Positions 7,082 to 13,408 of a stretch of DNA of 14,791 nucleotides are shown piece after piece. The stretch is taken from contig DBHP01000065.1 in the NCBI GenBank assembly GCA_002295705.1, positions 1 through 14,791 on the forward strand, read 5' to 3'. Position numbers and translations under genes: made by a program. The notes under the pieces were generated by a model that saw nothing but the letters and a program-made list of their open reading frames with translations, had not been told where the DNA came from and did not search any database. This DNA comes from Candidatus Neomicrothrix sp. UBA825. Its GTDB lineage: Bacteria; Actinomycetota; Acidimicrobiia; Acidimicrobiales; UBA8592. Within the stretch, counting starts at the first letter, position 1, and each line of letters starts with the position of its first letter.

Positions 7082-8824
7082 ATGACTGAACGATACTACG
7101 TAACAGATTCTGATCTTTCAGAACAACATACGTTATATACGCGAGCCAACGTTGGAGAAGTTTTCCCCGACCCTGTAACACCTTTAACGAGCAGTACTGG
7201 TCTATATCAAGCTGAGCTTGGTTGGAGGGATGCCTGGGAGCGTATGGGAGCATTCACACATGAAGAATTTCCACAAGATAGATTCGCCCAACTTGGAGTC
7301 GTCGGTGGGTATTGCTACCTTAACGCATCGCTTATTCGACTATTTGGTGTCCGCGCACCAGGGCTGTCATGGGAAGATATGGATGAACAATTCTTCGGCG
7401 CTATGCCCGGGGTACCTCCTTATGAACAACGCTCCGGAGATGAGGACCTCGAGAAAACCCAGAAAATAGGTGAAACTTTCCAATGGGCTCTCAGCCACAC
7501 AAAATTGGAAGACCTTCAAGAACTAACAGAAAGCAAAAGCGCTACTAAAAAGCTTCGAGATGACCGACCGGATTTCTCAAAATACTCAAACGAAGAACTA
7601 TTTGACCAATATCTGGAATTACTAAAACTTCACCGAAAATATTTCAGCCAGCACATCTTCACGACGTACATGGCAACAGTGCCAGTTGGAATCATTTCGG
7701 GTGTTGCAAATGCAGTAGGCCGCCCCGACCTGCTTCTACCTATTATCGCAGGCTTTGGAGAAGTCGATTCCGCTGAACCATCTCATGCAATGTGGGATAT
7801 GGGTCGACTAGTGCGCAATAATGTTCACTTGACCACCGAGTTTGATAAAGGTGTCACAGGTTTGATTGACCGCCTATCACAAAGCGAGTTACCTGAAGCC
7901 AGTGAATTCTTAAAAGCGTTTGAACATTTCGTATATGAATACGGATCGCGAGGACCAAATGAATGGGAAGCGCGTTCGCCTTCTTGGGAAACACGGCCTG
8001 AATTAGCGCTCAACGCGATCGACAGAATGCGTTTAGCTACTGATGAACTTGCCCCCAAAACTCAAAACGCTGAGCGGGCTACACAACGTGAGCAAGCAGC
8101 TATAGAGCTACTTTCAATGGTAGAGGCTGACCCAGAAGTGCATGGAGAGCTCGCAGTTGGCATCGCAGCTTCTGCCGCATGGTTACCGGCACGAGAACGA
8201 ACAAAAACGAACAACATTCGACTTATTCATGAAATGCGAATGATTATGCGAGCGATTGGGGAACGCATGGTTGAAACGAATGGATTTGATGAAATAGAAG
8301 ACTTTGGTTTTGTGACCGACGAAGAATACGCTTCATTATTTGCGGAACCCACTTCCATGCTTGACACCATTCGGTCAAGGCGCGAAGAATACTACAAATT
8401 ACTTGAACGTGAAGCGCAGTTCTTATTTGATGGGCAAGCTGACCATCCAGATACGTGGCGAAGACGCGACGCAGTTTCAGAGGACATACTAACAGAAGGC
8501 GAAGTGCTTCAAGGAATGCCAGGATGCACTGGGTCAGCTGAAGGAACGGCTCGGGTCATCCTTGACAGTAACGATCCAGCATCACTTCAACCAGGAGATA
8601 TCCTCGTGGCGCCCCTAACTGATCCATCATGGACACCATTATTCGTCCCGGCAGCAGCAGTTGTTGTAGACGTGGGAGCTCCGCTTTCACATGCGATAAT
8701 TGTCAGTAGAGAGCTGGGAATTCCATGTGTAGTATCAGCTACGGACGCCACGCGTAGAATCCCAGACGGCGCCCGCGTCAATGTCAACGGTGATACCGGG
8801 GTAATTACTGTTCTAGAAGTGTGA
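7082..8824 (+). CDS. PEP-utilising (phosphohistidine) enzyme, rifampicin-phosphotransferase-like, lacking the ATP-grasp domain
   Basis: A 580-residue protein. Its C-terminal domain (about 473-580) is the swivelling phosphohistidine domain of PEP synthase, PPDK and rifampicin phosphotransferase, with His537 in GAPLSHAIIVSRELGIPCVV. The N-terminal 460 or so residues match the substrate-binding part of rifampicin phosphotransferases: TRANVGEVFPDPVTPLTSS at 20-38 and YEYGSRGPNEWE at 285-296. The ATP-grasp domain that normally precedes this and phosphorylates the histidine is absent, and no such gene occurs in the window. Either a separate ATP-binding subunit lies elsewhere (as in phenylphosphate synthase) or another phosphodonor is used. 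The start is supported by GAGG (7073-7076) five bases upstream. Its stop is one base from the convergent acyl-CoA dehydrogenase stop. The substrate is unknown. Confidence 0.85.
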   Translation: MTERYYVTDSDLSEQHTLYTRANVGEVFPDPVTPLTSSTGLYQAELGWRDAWERMGAFTHEEFPQDRFAQLGVVGGYCYLNASLIRLFGVRAPGLSWEDMDEQFFGAMPGVPPYEQRSGDEDLEKTQKIGETFQWALSHTKLEDLQELTESKSATKKLRDDRPDFSKYSNEELFDQYLELLKLHRKYFSQHIFTTYMATVPVGIISGVANAVGRPDLLLPIIAGFGEVDSAEPSHAMWDMGRLVRNNVHLTTEFDKGVTGLIDRLSQSELPEASEFLKAFEHFVYEYGSRGPNEWEARSPSWETRPELALNAIDRMRLATDELAPKTQNAERATQREQAAIELLSMVEADPEVHGELAVGIAASAAWLPARERTKTNNIRLIHEMRMIMRAIGERMVETNGFDEIEDFGFVTDEEYASLFAEPTSMLDTIRSRREEYYKLLEREAQFLFDGQADHPDTWRRRDAVSEDILTEGEVLQGMPGCTGSAEGTARVILDSNDPASLQPGDILVAPLTDPSWTPLFVPAAAVVVDVGAPLSHAIIVSRELGIPCVVSATDATRRIPDGARVNVNGDTGVITVLEV

Positions 8825-8825
8825 A

Positions 8826-10022
8826 TTATCTAGGAATGTCACTCCACGGAACATCTTTATCTACACGAACGTCCCCTGGGAGTCCTAAAACTCTTTCGCC
8901 GAGTATATTTCGCATGATTTCACTGGTACCACCCTCAATGGTATTTGCTCGGGAGCGCAAGAATTGACCACTGATAGATCCTGAATTGTGGGCTTCTTCG
9001 CTTCGGACCATTGGATAGCCGTTGGCATGCAACATACCGTCCGCTCCCTCAAGTTCAATGCACAGTTCAAAGATCTTTTGATTTAATTCCGCGCTGAATA
9101 GCTTCCCTATTGAACCGCCTGGGCCAGCATCACCGCTTTTAGCCATGACTTTGGCTCTTTGGTTCGTTAATCTCAGAATTTCTGCTTTACCCCAGAGATC
9201 GGCCACCCGATCACGCATCACTCTCTTCTCAATCTCGGTGAGGTCATCCTTTTTCGTATTCCAAAGGTTCATTAAACTACGAATTGGGCCACCACCTTTT
9301 CCGCCGCTGCCACCACCGAGGGCAACCCGTTCGTTCATCAAGGTAGTGATAGCTACGCGCCATCCATCTCCCTCGTCACCCAGTCTTTGGTCATCAGGGA
9401 CACGAACGTCAGTTAAGAAAACTTCATTAAACTCCGCCTCACCAGTTATCTGATAAAGAGGTCGAACTTCAACACCCGGAGCATGCATATCAAGAATAAA
9501 ATAAGATAACCCTTTGTGTTTCGGAGCATCGGGATTCGTTCTCGTCAGTAACATGCCGAAATTTGAATGATGCGCAAGAGTTGTCCAGACCTTTTGGCCA
9601 TTGACCACCCACTCATCTCCGTCACGAATAGCTTTACTAGGTATACCGGCAACATCTGATCCGTGCGTGGGTTCAGAAAAGAGCTGACACCAAATATCTT
9701 CACCGGTGAAGATCTTTTTCAGATGCTTTTGGTGCATTTCCTCAGTCCCATGGTTAAGAACAACCGCAGCTCCCATTCCTATGCCTATCGGGTTCACAAG
9801 AAGATCATGGTAGGGAACTTTGGCTTCACGAAGGACTTCATCAACAATGGCTTGTTTTCCTCTACCTAGTCCCAGCCCGCCTTTACCTTCAGGGAAATGA
9901 ACTAAAGCTAAACCAGCATCAAATTGGGCACCTCGAAAGGTAAATTGATCAACTGCGTGTGGATCAACCTCCTCAATTAATGCTTCTGTTCTCTCTTGAA
10001 GTTCTTGATCGCTTATTGACAC
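8826..10022 (-). CDS. Acyl-CoA dehydrogenase (FadE type)
   Basis: A 398-residue FAD-dependent acyl-CoA dehydrogenase, first step of beta-oxidation. Seen in order are the helical N-terminal domain, the FAD/substrate motif WCQLFSEPTHGSD (111-123), VNGQKVWTT (140-148) in the beta domain, and the C-terminal NTIEGGTSEIMRNILGERVLG, where Glu363 occupies the usual catalytic-base position. I chose the GTG at 10022 because GGAG (10029-10032) lies six bases upstream. A longer reading from GTG 10067 adds 15 residues, has no Shine-Dalgarno and starts against a palindrome. A glycine-rich GGGSGGKGGGP loop in the middle is longer than usual. It is divergent from the thiolase operon and very likely part of the same pathway; chain-length or ring specificity cannot be read. 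Confidence 0.92.
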   Translation of the reverse strand: MSISDQELQERTEALIEEVDPHAVDQFTFRGAQFDAGLALVHFPEGKGGLGLGRGKQAIVDEVLREAKVPYHDLLVNPIGIGMGAAVVLNHGTEEMHQKHLKKIFTGEDIWCQLFSEPTHGSDVAGIPSKAIRDGDEWVVNGQKVWTTLAHHSNFGMLLTRTNPDAPKHKGLSYFILDMHAPGVEVRPLYQITGEAEFNEVFLTDVRVPDDQRLGDEGDGWRVAITTLMNERVALGGGSGGKGGGPIRSLMNLWNTKKDDLTEIEKRVMRDRVADLWGKAEILRLTNQRAKVMAKSGDAGPGGSIGKLFSAELNQKIFELCIELEGADGMLHANGYPMVRSEEAHNSGSISGQFLRSRANTIEGGTSEIMRNILGERVLGLPGDVRVDKDVPWSDIPR

Positions 10023-10028
10023 GAATTT

Positions 10029-10032
10029 CTCC
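10029..10032 (-). promoter_or_regulatory. Ribosome-binding site deciding the acyl-CoA dehydrogenase start
   Basis: On the minus strand GGAG sits six bases before GTG at 10022. The alternative GTG at 10067 has no purine-rich stretch upstream, so this site favours the shorter protein. Confidence 0.6.
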
Positions 10033-10051
10033 GATCGTCGTCGCTGGCTCG

Positions 10052-10060
10052 CATTTGGCG
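10052..10060 (-). repeat. Leader motif CGCCAAATG, acyl-CoA dehydrogenase side
   Basis: Read on the minus strand this is CGCCAAATG, identical to positions 10129-10137 on the plus strand. It ends 29 bases before the acyl-CoA dehydrogenase start at 10022. Together the two copies form a 9-bp inverted repeat with 68 bases between them, flanking the divergent promoter region. Confidence 0.45.
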
Positions 10061-10067
10061 AAAACAC

Positions 10068-10081
10068 CTAATGGTCATTAG
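10068..10081. promoter_or_regulatory. Candidate MarR operator: palindrome CTAATG-GT-CATTAG
   Basis: Six-base perfect arms (10068-10073 and 10076-10081) around a two-base centre overlap the proposed -35 box of the thiolase promoter (10078-10083) and lie just upstream of the acyl-CoA dehydrogenase leader. A bound protein here could control both divergent transcripts. The MarR gene at 11356-11826 is the obvious candidate regulator, since MarR proteins commonly bind short AT-rich palindromes at divergent promoters. Binding is inferred. Confidence 0.5.
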
Positions 10082-10106
10082 CATGTGTAATGTTTATAAA
10101 TATAGT
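10078..10106 (+). promoter_or_regulatory. Sigma70-type promoter for the thiolase operon
   Basis: TTAGCA (10078-10083) and TATAGT (10101-10106) are separated by 17 bases; the -35 matches consensus at four positions and the -10 at five. Transcription would begin near 10112-10114, giving a leader of about 55 bases before the chosen thiolase ATG at 10169. Its -35 overlaps the palindrome at 10068-10081. Confidence 0.5.
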
Positions 10107-10128
10107 ATGGCTACGAAATGCCGTACCA

Positions 10129-10137
10129 CGCCAAATG
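10129..10137 (+). repeat. Leader motif CGCCAAATG, thiolase side
   Basis: Second copy of the 9-base motif, on the plus strand in the predicted thiolase leader, ending 31 bases before the ATG at 10169. The first copy (minus strand, 10052-10060) is 29 bases from the opposite gene's start, so the arrangement is nearly symmetrical. Confidence 0.45.
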
Positions 10138-10156
10138 GTGTGTCAACTTTCATAGC

Positions 10157-10161
10157 AAGGA
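10157..10161 (+). promoter_or_regulatory. Ribosome-binding site deciding the thiolase start
   Basis: AAGGA lies seven bases before ATG 10169. An in-frame ATG at 10118 would add 17 residues with no family resemblance and lies too close to the predicted transcription start. Confidence 0.65.
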
Positions 10162-10168
10162 ACCGAAT

Positions 10169-11347
10169 ATGCGAGAAGTAGTAATTGTTGAGGCCGTCAG
10201 AACACCTCTTGGCAAGAGAAATGGTGGATTATCCACCATGCATTCAATTGATTTGCTTGGCGCTGTCCAATCAGAACTATTCACACGAAGCGGAGTTGAT
10301 CCTTCAGAGGTGGGACAGGTCGTTGGAGGTTGCGTTGGTCAGGTCGGCATGCAAACCATGAACGTAACCAGAAATGCATGGCTCACCTCAGGTTTACCAC
10401 TTGAAGTAGCCGCTACCACGGTTGATGCACAATGCGGATCCTCTCAACAAGCCACAAATCTTGCATATGCTCTTGTAGCAGGCGGAGTAGTAGATGTAGC
10501 TGTAGGCTGCGGCGTTGAGTTAATGAGTGGCGTTCCTATGGGAGCCACAGTTCCAAGAGGAGAAGCTGAGGTTGGCAAGCCAGTTAACAGAGGGTACTGG
10601 GAAAAGTATGAGCTCACATCACAATTTGAAGGTGCAGAACGGATTGCCAAACAATGGGGGATAAACAGAGAAGAACTCGACGCATTCGGGAAACTTTCAC
10701 AGGACCGAGCCATACAAGCCTGGGAAGAGGATCGATTTGGATCCCAAATTCTTCCAATTGATGCACCTGATATTGGCGAAGATGGACAACCAGCAGATTC
10801 CTCGCACACGGTTTCGCGCGATGAAGGTCTCAGAGAGACAAGCCTTGAAGCATTGGCTGGGCTTCGAACGAATATGCCGGATGGTGTCCACACAGCGGGA
10901 ACGTCCTCTCAGATTTCAGATGGGGCAGGTGCTGTACTTCTGATGACAAGAGAAAAAGCCGATGAACTCGGCGTTAAACCAATGGCTACCATTGTCGACT
11001 CATGTCTCGTAGGATCAGATCCCGTCTTGATGCTCACTGGACCCATATATGCAACGCAGAAACTACTTGCAGATAATGGACTTCAAATGAGCGACATCGA
11101 TGTCGTAGAAATAAACGAAGCATTCGCTTCCGTTGTACTTGCATGGGAGAAAGAACTTAACCCTGATATGGAAACAGTGAATCCAAATGGTGGAGCAATC
11201 GCTATCGGGCATCCTCTAGGTGGAACAGGGGCAATACTTCTAACGAAAGCAGTCCACGAGCTTCACCGCTCCGACAAAGAGCATGCAATAGTGACCATGT
11301 GCTGTGGTGGAGGCCTAGGAACCGGCACTTTAATAAAGCGACTATAA
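10169..11347 (+). CDS. Thiolase (acetyl-CoA acyltransferase family)
   Basis: A 392-residue thiolase, normal length for the family, for the last beta-oxidation step: CoA-dependent cleavage of a 3-ketoacyl-CoA. It begins with the typical MREVVIVEAVRTPLGK. The acyl-accepting cysteine is Cys89 in VDAQCGSSQQA, the NEAFA motif is at 316-320, the catalytic His348 is in GGAIAIGHPLGG, and the second active-site cysteine is Cys378 in MCCGGGLGTG. Because Cys89 sits in a degradative-type setting and beta-oxidation genes surround it, catabolism rather than synthesis is the likely direction. It is the first gene of the second operon; the MarR gene follows after eight bases. A thiolase specialised for branched or ring-derived substrates is possible. 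Confidence 0.94.
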   Translation: MREVVIVEAVRTPLGKRNGGLSTMHSIDLLGAVQSELFTRSGVDPSEVGQVVGGCVGQVGMQTMNVTRNAWLTSGLPLEVAATTVDAQCGSSQQATNLAYALVAGGVVDVAVGCGVELMSGVPMGATVPRGEAEVGKPVNRGYWEKYELTSQFEGAERIAKQWGINREELDAFGKLSQDRAIQAWEEDRFGSQILPIDAPDIGEDGQPADSSHTVSRDEGLRETSLEALAGLRTNMPDGVHTAGTSSQISDGAGAVLLMTREKADELGVKPMATIVDSCLVGSDPVLMLTGPIYATQKLLADNGLQMSDIDVVEINEAFASVVLAWEKELNPDMETVNPNGGAIAIGHPLGGTGAILLTKAVHELHRSDKEHAIVTMCCGGGLGTGTLIKRL

Positions 11348-11355
11348 GAACCGCC

Positions 11356-11826
11356 ATGACTGACAAACCCCCCAAATTAACCGCTCCGCCCTGGGCTTCC
11401 ATTGAGTGGAGCATTATGAGGGCGGCTCGTGAGATTAGAAAATCTTTTGATGCAATCTTCAACGACTTCGGTCTGAACCTGTCAGGGGCAGCACTGCTGG
11501 CGCTAGTAATGGAGCACGGCCCTCTTTCACAAACCAAATTAGGAACGTCCCTACAAATGGGAAGAGCTTCCGCAGGAGCACTTGTTGACGATCTAGAAAC
11601 AAGGGGAATCGTTCGGCGCCAGGCAAGCCCTTCTGACAAGCGAGTCTGGTTAGTTGAGCTAACAGACGAAGGTCAAGAGCTAGCTAATCAAATAGAGCAA
11701 AGGCATAGGAAGCTCAGAGATGAGTATCCAAAGGTCGCAATTGAAAATGACCTGTCAAAAATGACAGTCACACTAGACCTCATAACGGATAACCTTCAGC
11801 AACAGCGAGAAAAGAAAACAAACTAA
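11356..11826 (+). CDS. MarR-family transcriptional regulator
   Basis: A 156-residue winged-helix regulator. The MarR fold is visible as an N-terminal dimerisation helix (WSIMRAAREIRKSFDAIFNDFG), the helix-turn-helix with LSQTKLGTSLQMGRASAGALVDDLETRG at about 57-84, and the wing SPSDKRVWLVELTDEG at 91-106 with the characteristic Asp94-x-Arg96. The start ATG 11356 follows the thiolase stop by eight bases with only a weak AAGAA upstream, suggesting translational coupling. Its position inside the beta-oxidation operon and the palindrome over the operon's promoter suggest autorepression lifted by a pathway acyl-CoA or acid. The effector is unknown. Confidence 0.92.
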   Translation: MTDKPPKLTAPPWASIEWSIMRAAREIRKSFDAIFNDFGLNLSGAALLALVMEHGPLSQTKLGTSLQMGRASAGALVDDLETRGIVRRQASPSDKRVWLVELTDEGQELANQIEQRHRKLRDEYPKVAIENDLSKMTVTLDLITDNLQQQREKKTN

Positions 11827-11838
11827 GGAGAACCATAA

Positions 11839-12609
11839 ATGGACTTAACAGGAGCATCAGCTGTCATTACCGGAGGAGCATCCGGAATCGGCGAAGCGAG
11901 CGCAAGAAACCTAGCCGGCCTAGGAGCACGATGCGTCATCGTCGACTTGCAGGACGAAAAAGGAGAAGCAGTCGCCAAAGAGCTAGGAGGCTTATATGTA
12001 AAAGCTGACGTCTCTAACGAGGAACAAGTACAAGCCGCAATGGACGCAGCTATGGAAATGGGGCCTTTACGGGCATTAGTGAATGGTGCAGGAATCGGAA
12101 GCGCTTCTCGGACGGTAGACCGAAATGGTGACCCTATGCCGCTAGCACAATTTGAGTTCGTAATTCGAGTAAACCTCATAGGTACGTTCAACTGCATCCG
12201 ACTTGGAGCAGCTTCCATGGCTAAAACAGACCCACTTGATAGTGATGGTCAACGAGGGGCCATAGTAAACATGGCTTCCGTTGCGGCTTTTGATGGGCAA
12301 ACAGGGCAAAACGCCTACTCAGCTTCCAAAGGTGGGGTTGTAGGAATGACACTTCCGATAGCACGTGATCTTGTACCGCTCGGGATCAGAATAAATACAA
12401 TTGCTCCCGGACTTATCGATACACCAATCTACGGCGAGGGAGAAGCCTCAGACCAATTCAAAGCACACCTTGGTCAAAGCGTTCTTTTCCCCAAGAGACT
12501 CGGGTACGCCAGTGAGCTCGCATCAATGGTCACTGAATGCATCACAAATGATTACATGAATGGTGAAACAATCAGAGTAGACGGCGGCGTTCGCCTTCCA
12601 CCAAAATAA
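11839..12609 (+). CDS. SDR-family 3-hydroxyacyl-CoA dehydrogenase, HSD10 (type II HADH)-like
   Basis: A 256-residue short-chain dehydrogenase. Seen are the nucleotide-binding TGGASGIG at 11-18, Asp36 ending the second strand (VIVD), which favours NAD(H), VNGAGIG at 81-87, Asn112 in VNLIGTFN, and catalytic Ser147, Tyr160 and Lys164 (NMASVAAF and AYSASKGG). The run of GQRGAIVNMASVAAF, AYSASKGGVVGMTLPIARDL, TIAPGLIDTP and a C-terminal NGETIRVDGG closely follows human HSD17B10, so 3-hydroxyacyl-CoA oxidation is the best reading; such enzymes also oxidise hydroxysteroids and branched acyl-CoAs. AAGGAG (11825-11830) overlaps the MarR stop, eight bases before the ATG. It provides the third beta-oxidation step of the operon. 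Confidence 0.93.
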   Translation: MDLTGASAVITGGASGIGEASARNLAGLGARCVIVDLQDEKGEAVAKELGGLYVKADVSNEEQVQAAMDAAMEMGPLRALVNGAGIGSASRTVDRNGDPMPLAQFEFVIRVNLIGTFNCIRLGAASMAKTDPLDSDGQRGAIVNMASVAAFDGQTGQNAYSASKGGVVGMTLPIARDLVPLGIRINTIAPGLIDTPIYGEGEASDQFKAHLGQSVLFPKRLGYASELASMVTECITNDYMNGETIRVDGGVRLPPK

Positions 12610-12618
12610 GGAGTAAGA

Positions 12619-13377
12619 ATGACTGAAAATAGCGCAGTACTCACAGAAACAAGGGGCAGAGTTCTCTTAATCACACTTAATCGTCCTGAAGCCATGAATG
12701 CAATCAACACAGATCTTGCTCAAGGTCTTCTTGCAGCAGTTGAGGAACTTGACTCAAATGACGGACTAACTGCAGGCGTATTGACCGGAAACGGGCGAGG
12801 ATTCTGCTCAGGAATGGACCTTAAAGCTTTCGCAGCAGGCGGACCGCCAAAAGGATTCGATCAATTTCTTGAAACAGGATCAAAGAAACCACTCATAGCA
12901 GCAATTGAAGGATTTGCCTTAGCAGGCGGTCTTGAGGTTGCACTAACTTGCGATCTCTTAGTCGCAGCCAAGGATGCAAAGATAGGAATCAGAGAAGTTA
13001 AAGTCGGTTTATTTGCGGCGGGAGGCGCTTTACTTCGATTACCCCGAAGGCTCCCGTACTCGGTAGCTATGGAGATGGCGTTAACTGGTCAACCAATAAC
13101 ATCTGATGAAGCGAAAAGCTACGGACTAGTTTCACGAGTCACTGACAATGGAGGAACTATCGATGCCGCTTTAGACCTAGCAGAACAGATAGCGGAAAAT
13201 GCGCCACTAGCCGTGGCTGCGTCAAAAGCGTTAATACAAGCACAGCAAGGCATAACAGAAGAGGAATTCTGGGAACTTCAAAAACCCCACATGGTAAAGG
13301 TCTTCACTTCAAACGATGCAAAGGAAGGTCCAGCATCTTTTGCTGAAAAGCGATCACCTAACTGGTCAGGGACGTAG
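12619..13377 (+). CDS. Enoyl-CoA hydratase (crotonase), catalytic glutamates intact
   Basis: A 252-residue crotonase, normal length for a monofunctional hydratase. The oxyanion-hole segments are FCSGMDLKAF (62-71) and EGFALAGGLEVALTCD (97-112). Both hydratase glutamates are in place: Glu106 (AGGLE) and Glu126 (GIRE). The C-terminus ends in the usual FAEKRSPNWSG. It should hydrate trans-2-enoyl-CoA to 3-hydroxyacyl-CoA, supplying the SDR upstream. AAGGAG (12608-12613) overlaps the SDR stop codon and lies five bases before the ATG, so the two are tightly coupled. It contrasts with the crotonase at 5402-6232, which lacks both glutamates. Confidence 0.93.
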   Translation: MTENSAVLTETRGRVLLITLNRPEAMNAINTDLAQGLLAAVEELDSNDGLTAGVLTGNGRGFCSGMDLKAFAAGGPPKGFDQFLETGSKKPLIAAIEGFALAGGLEVALTCDLLVAAKDAKIGIREVKVGLFAAGGALLRLPRRLPYSVAMEMALTGQPITSDEAKSYGLVSRVTDNGGTIDAALDLAEQIAENAPLAVAASKALIQAQQGITEEEFWELQKPHMVKVFTSNDAKEGPASFAEKRSPNWSGT

Positions 13378-13408
13378 AAGCAAGCTTTCGTTGATTAAAG
13401 GAGAAAAC

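Noticed and set aside
7082..8824. Rifampicin resistance determinant
   Set aside because: Without an ATP-grasp domain it cannot be assumed to phosphorylate rifampicin, and the context is catabolic.
10023..10067. Longer acyl-CoA dehydrogenase reading from GTG 10067
   Set aside because: No Shine-Dalgarno and it starts directly against the palindrome; GGAG at 10029-10032 supports GTG 10022. Not fully excluded.
10118..10168. In-frame upstream ATG extending the thiolase by 17 residues
   Set aside because: No Shine-Dalgarno, no family similarity, and within a few bases of the predicted transcription start; AAGGA at 10157-10161 supports 10169.
10444..10893. Minus-strand open frame of 149 codons inside the thiolase gene
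   Set aside because: Low-complexity Ser/Pro translation with no motif; shadow of the thiolase frame.
13316..13408. Longer N-terminus of the second Rv3520c-like LLM
   Set aside because: It overlaps the hydratase gene and lacks family sequence; AAAGGAG lies five bases before ATG 13409.
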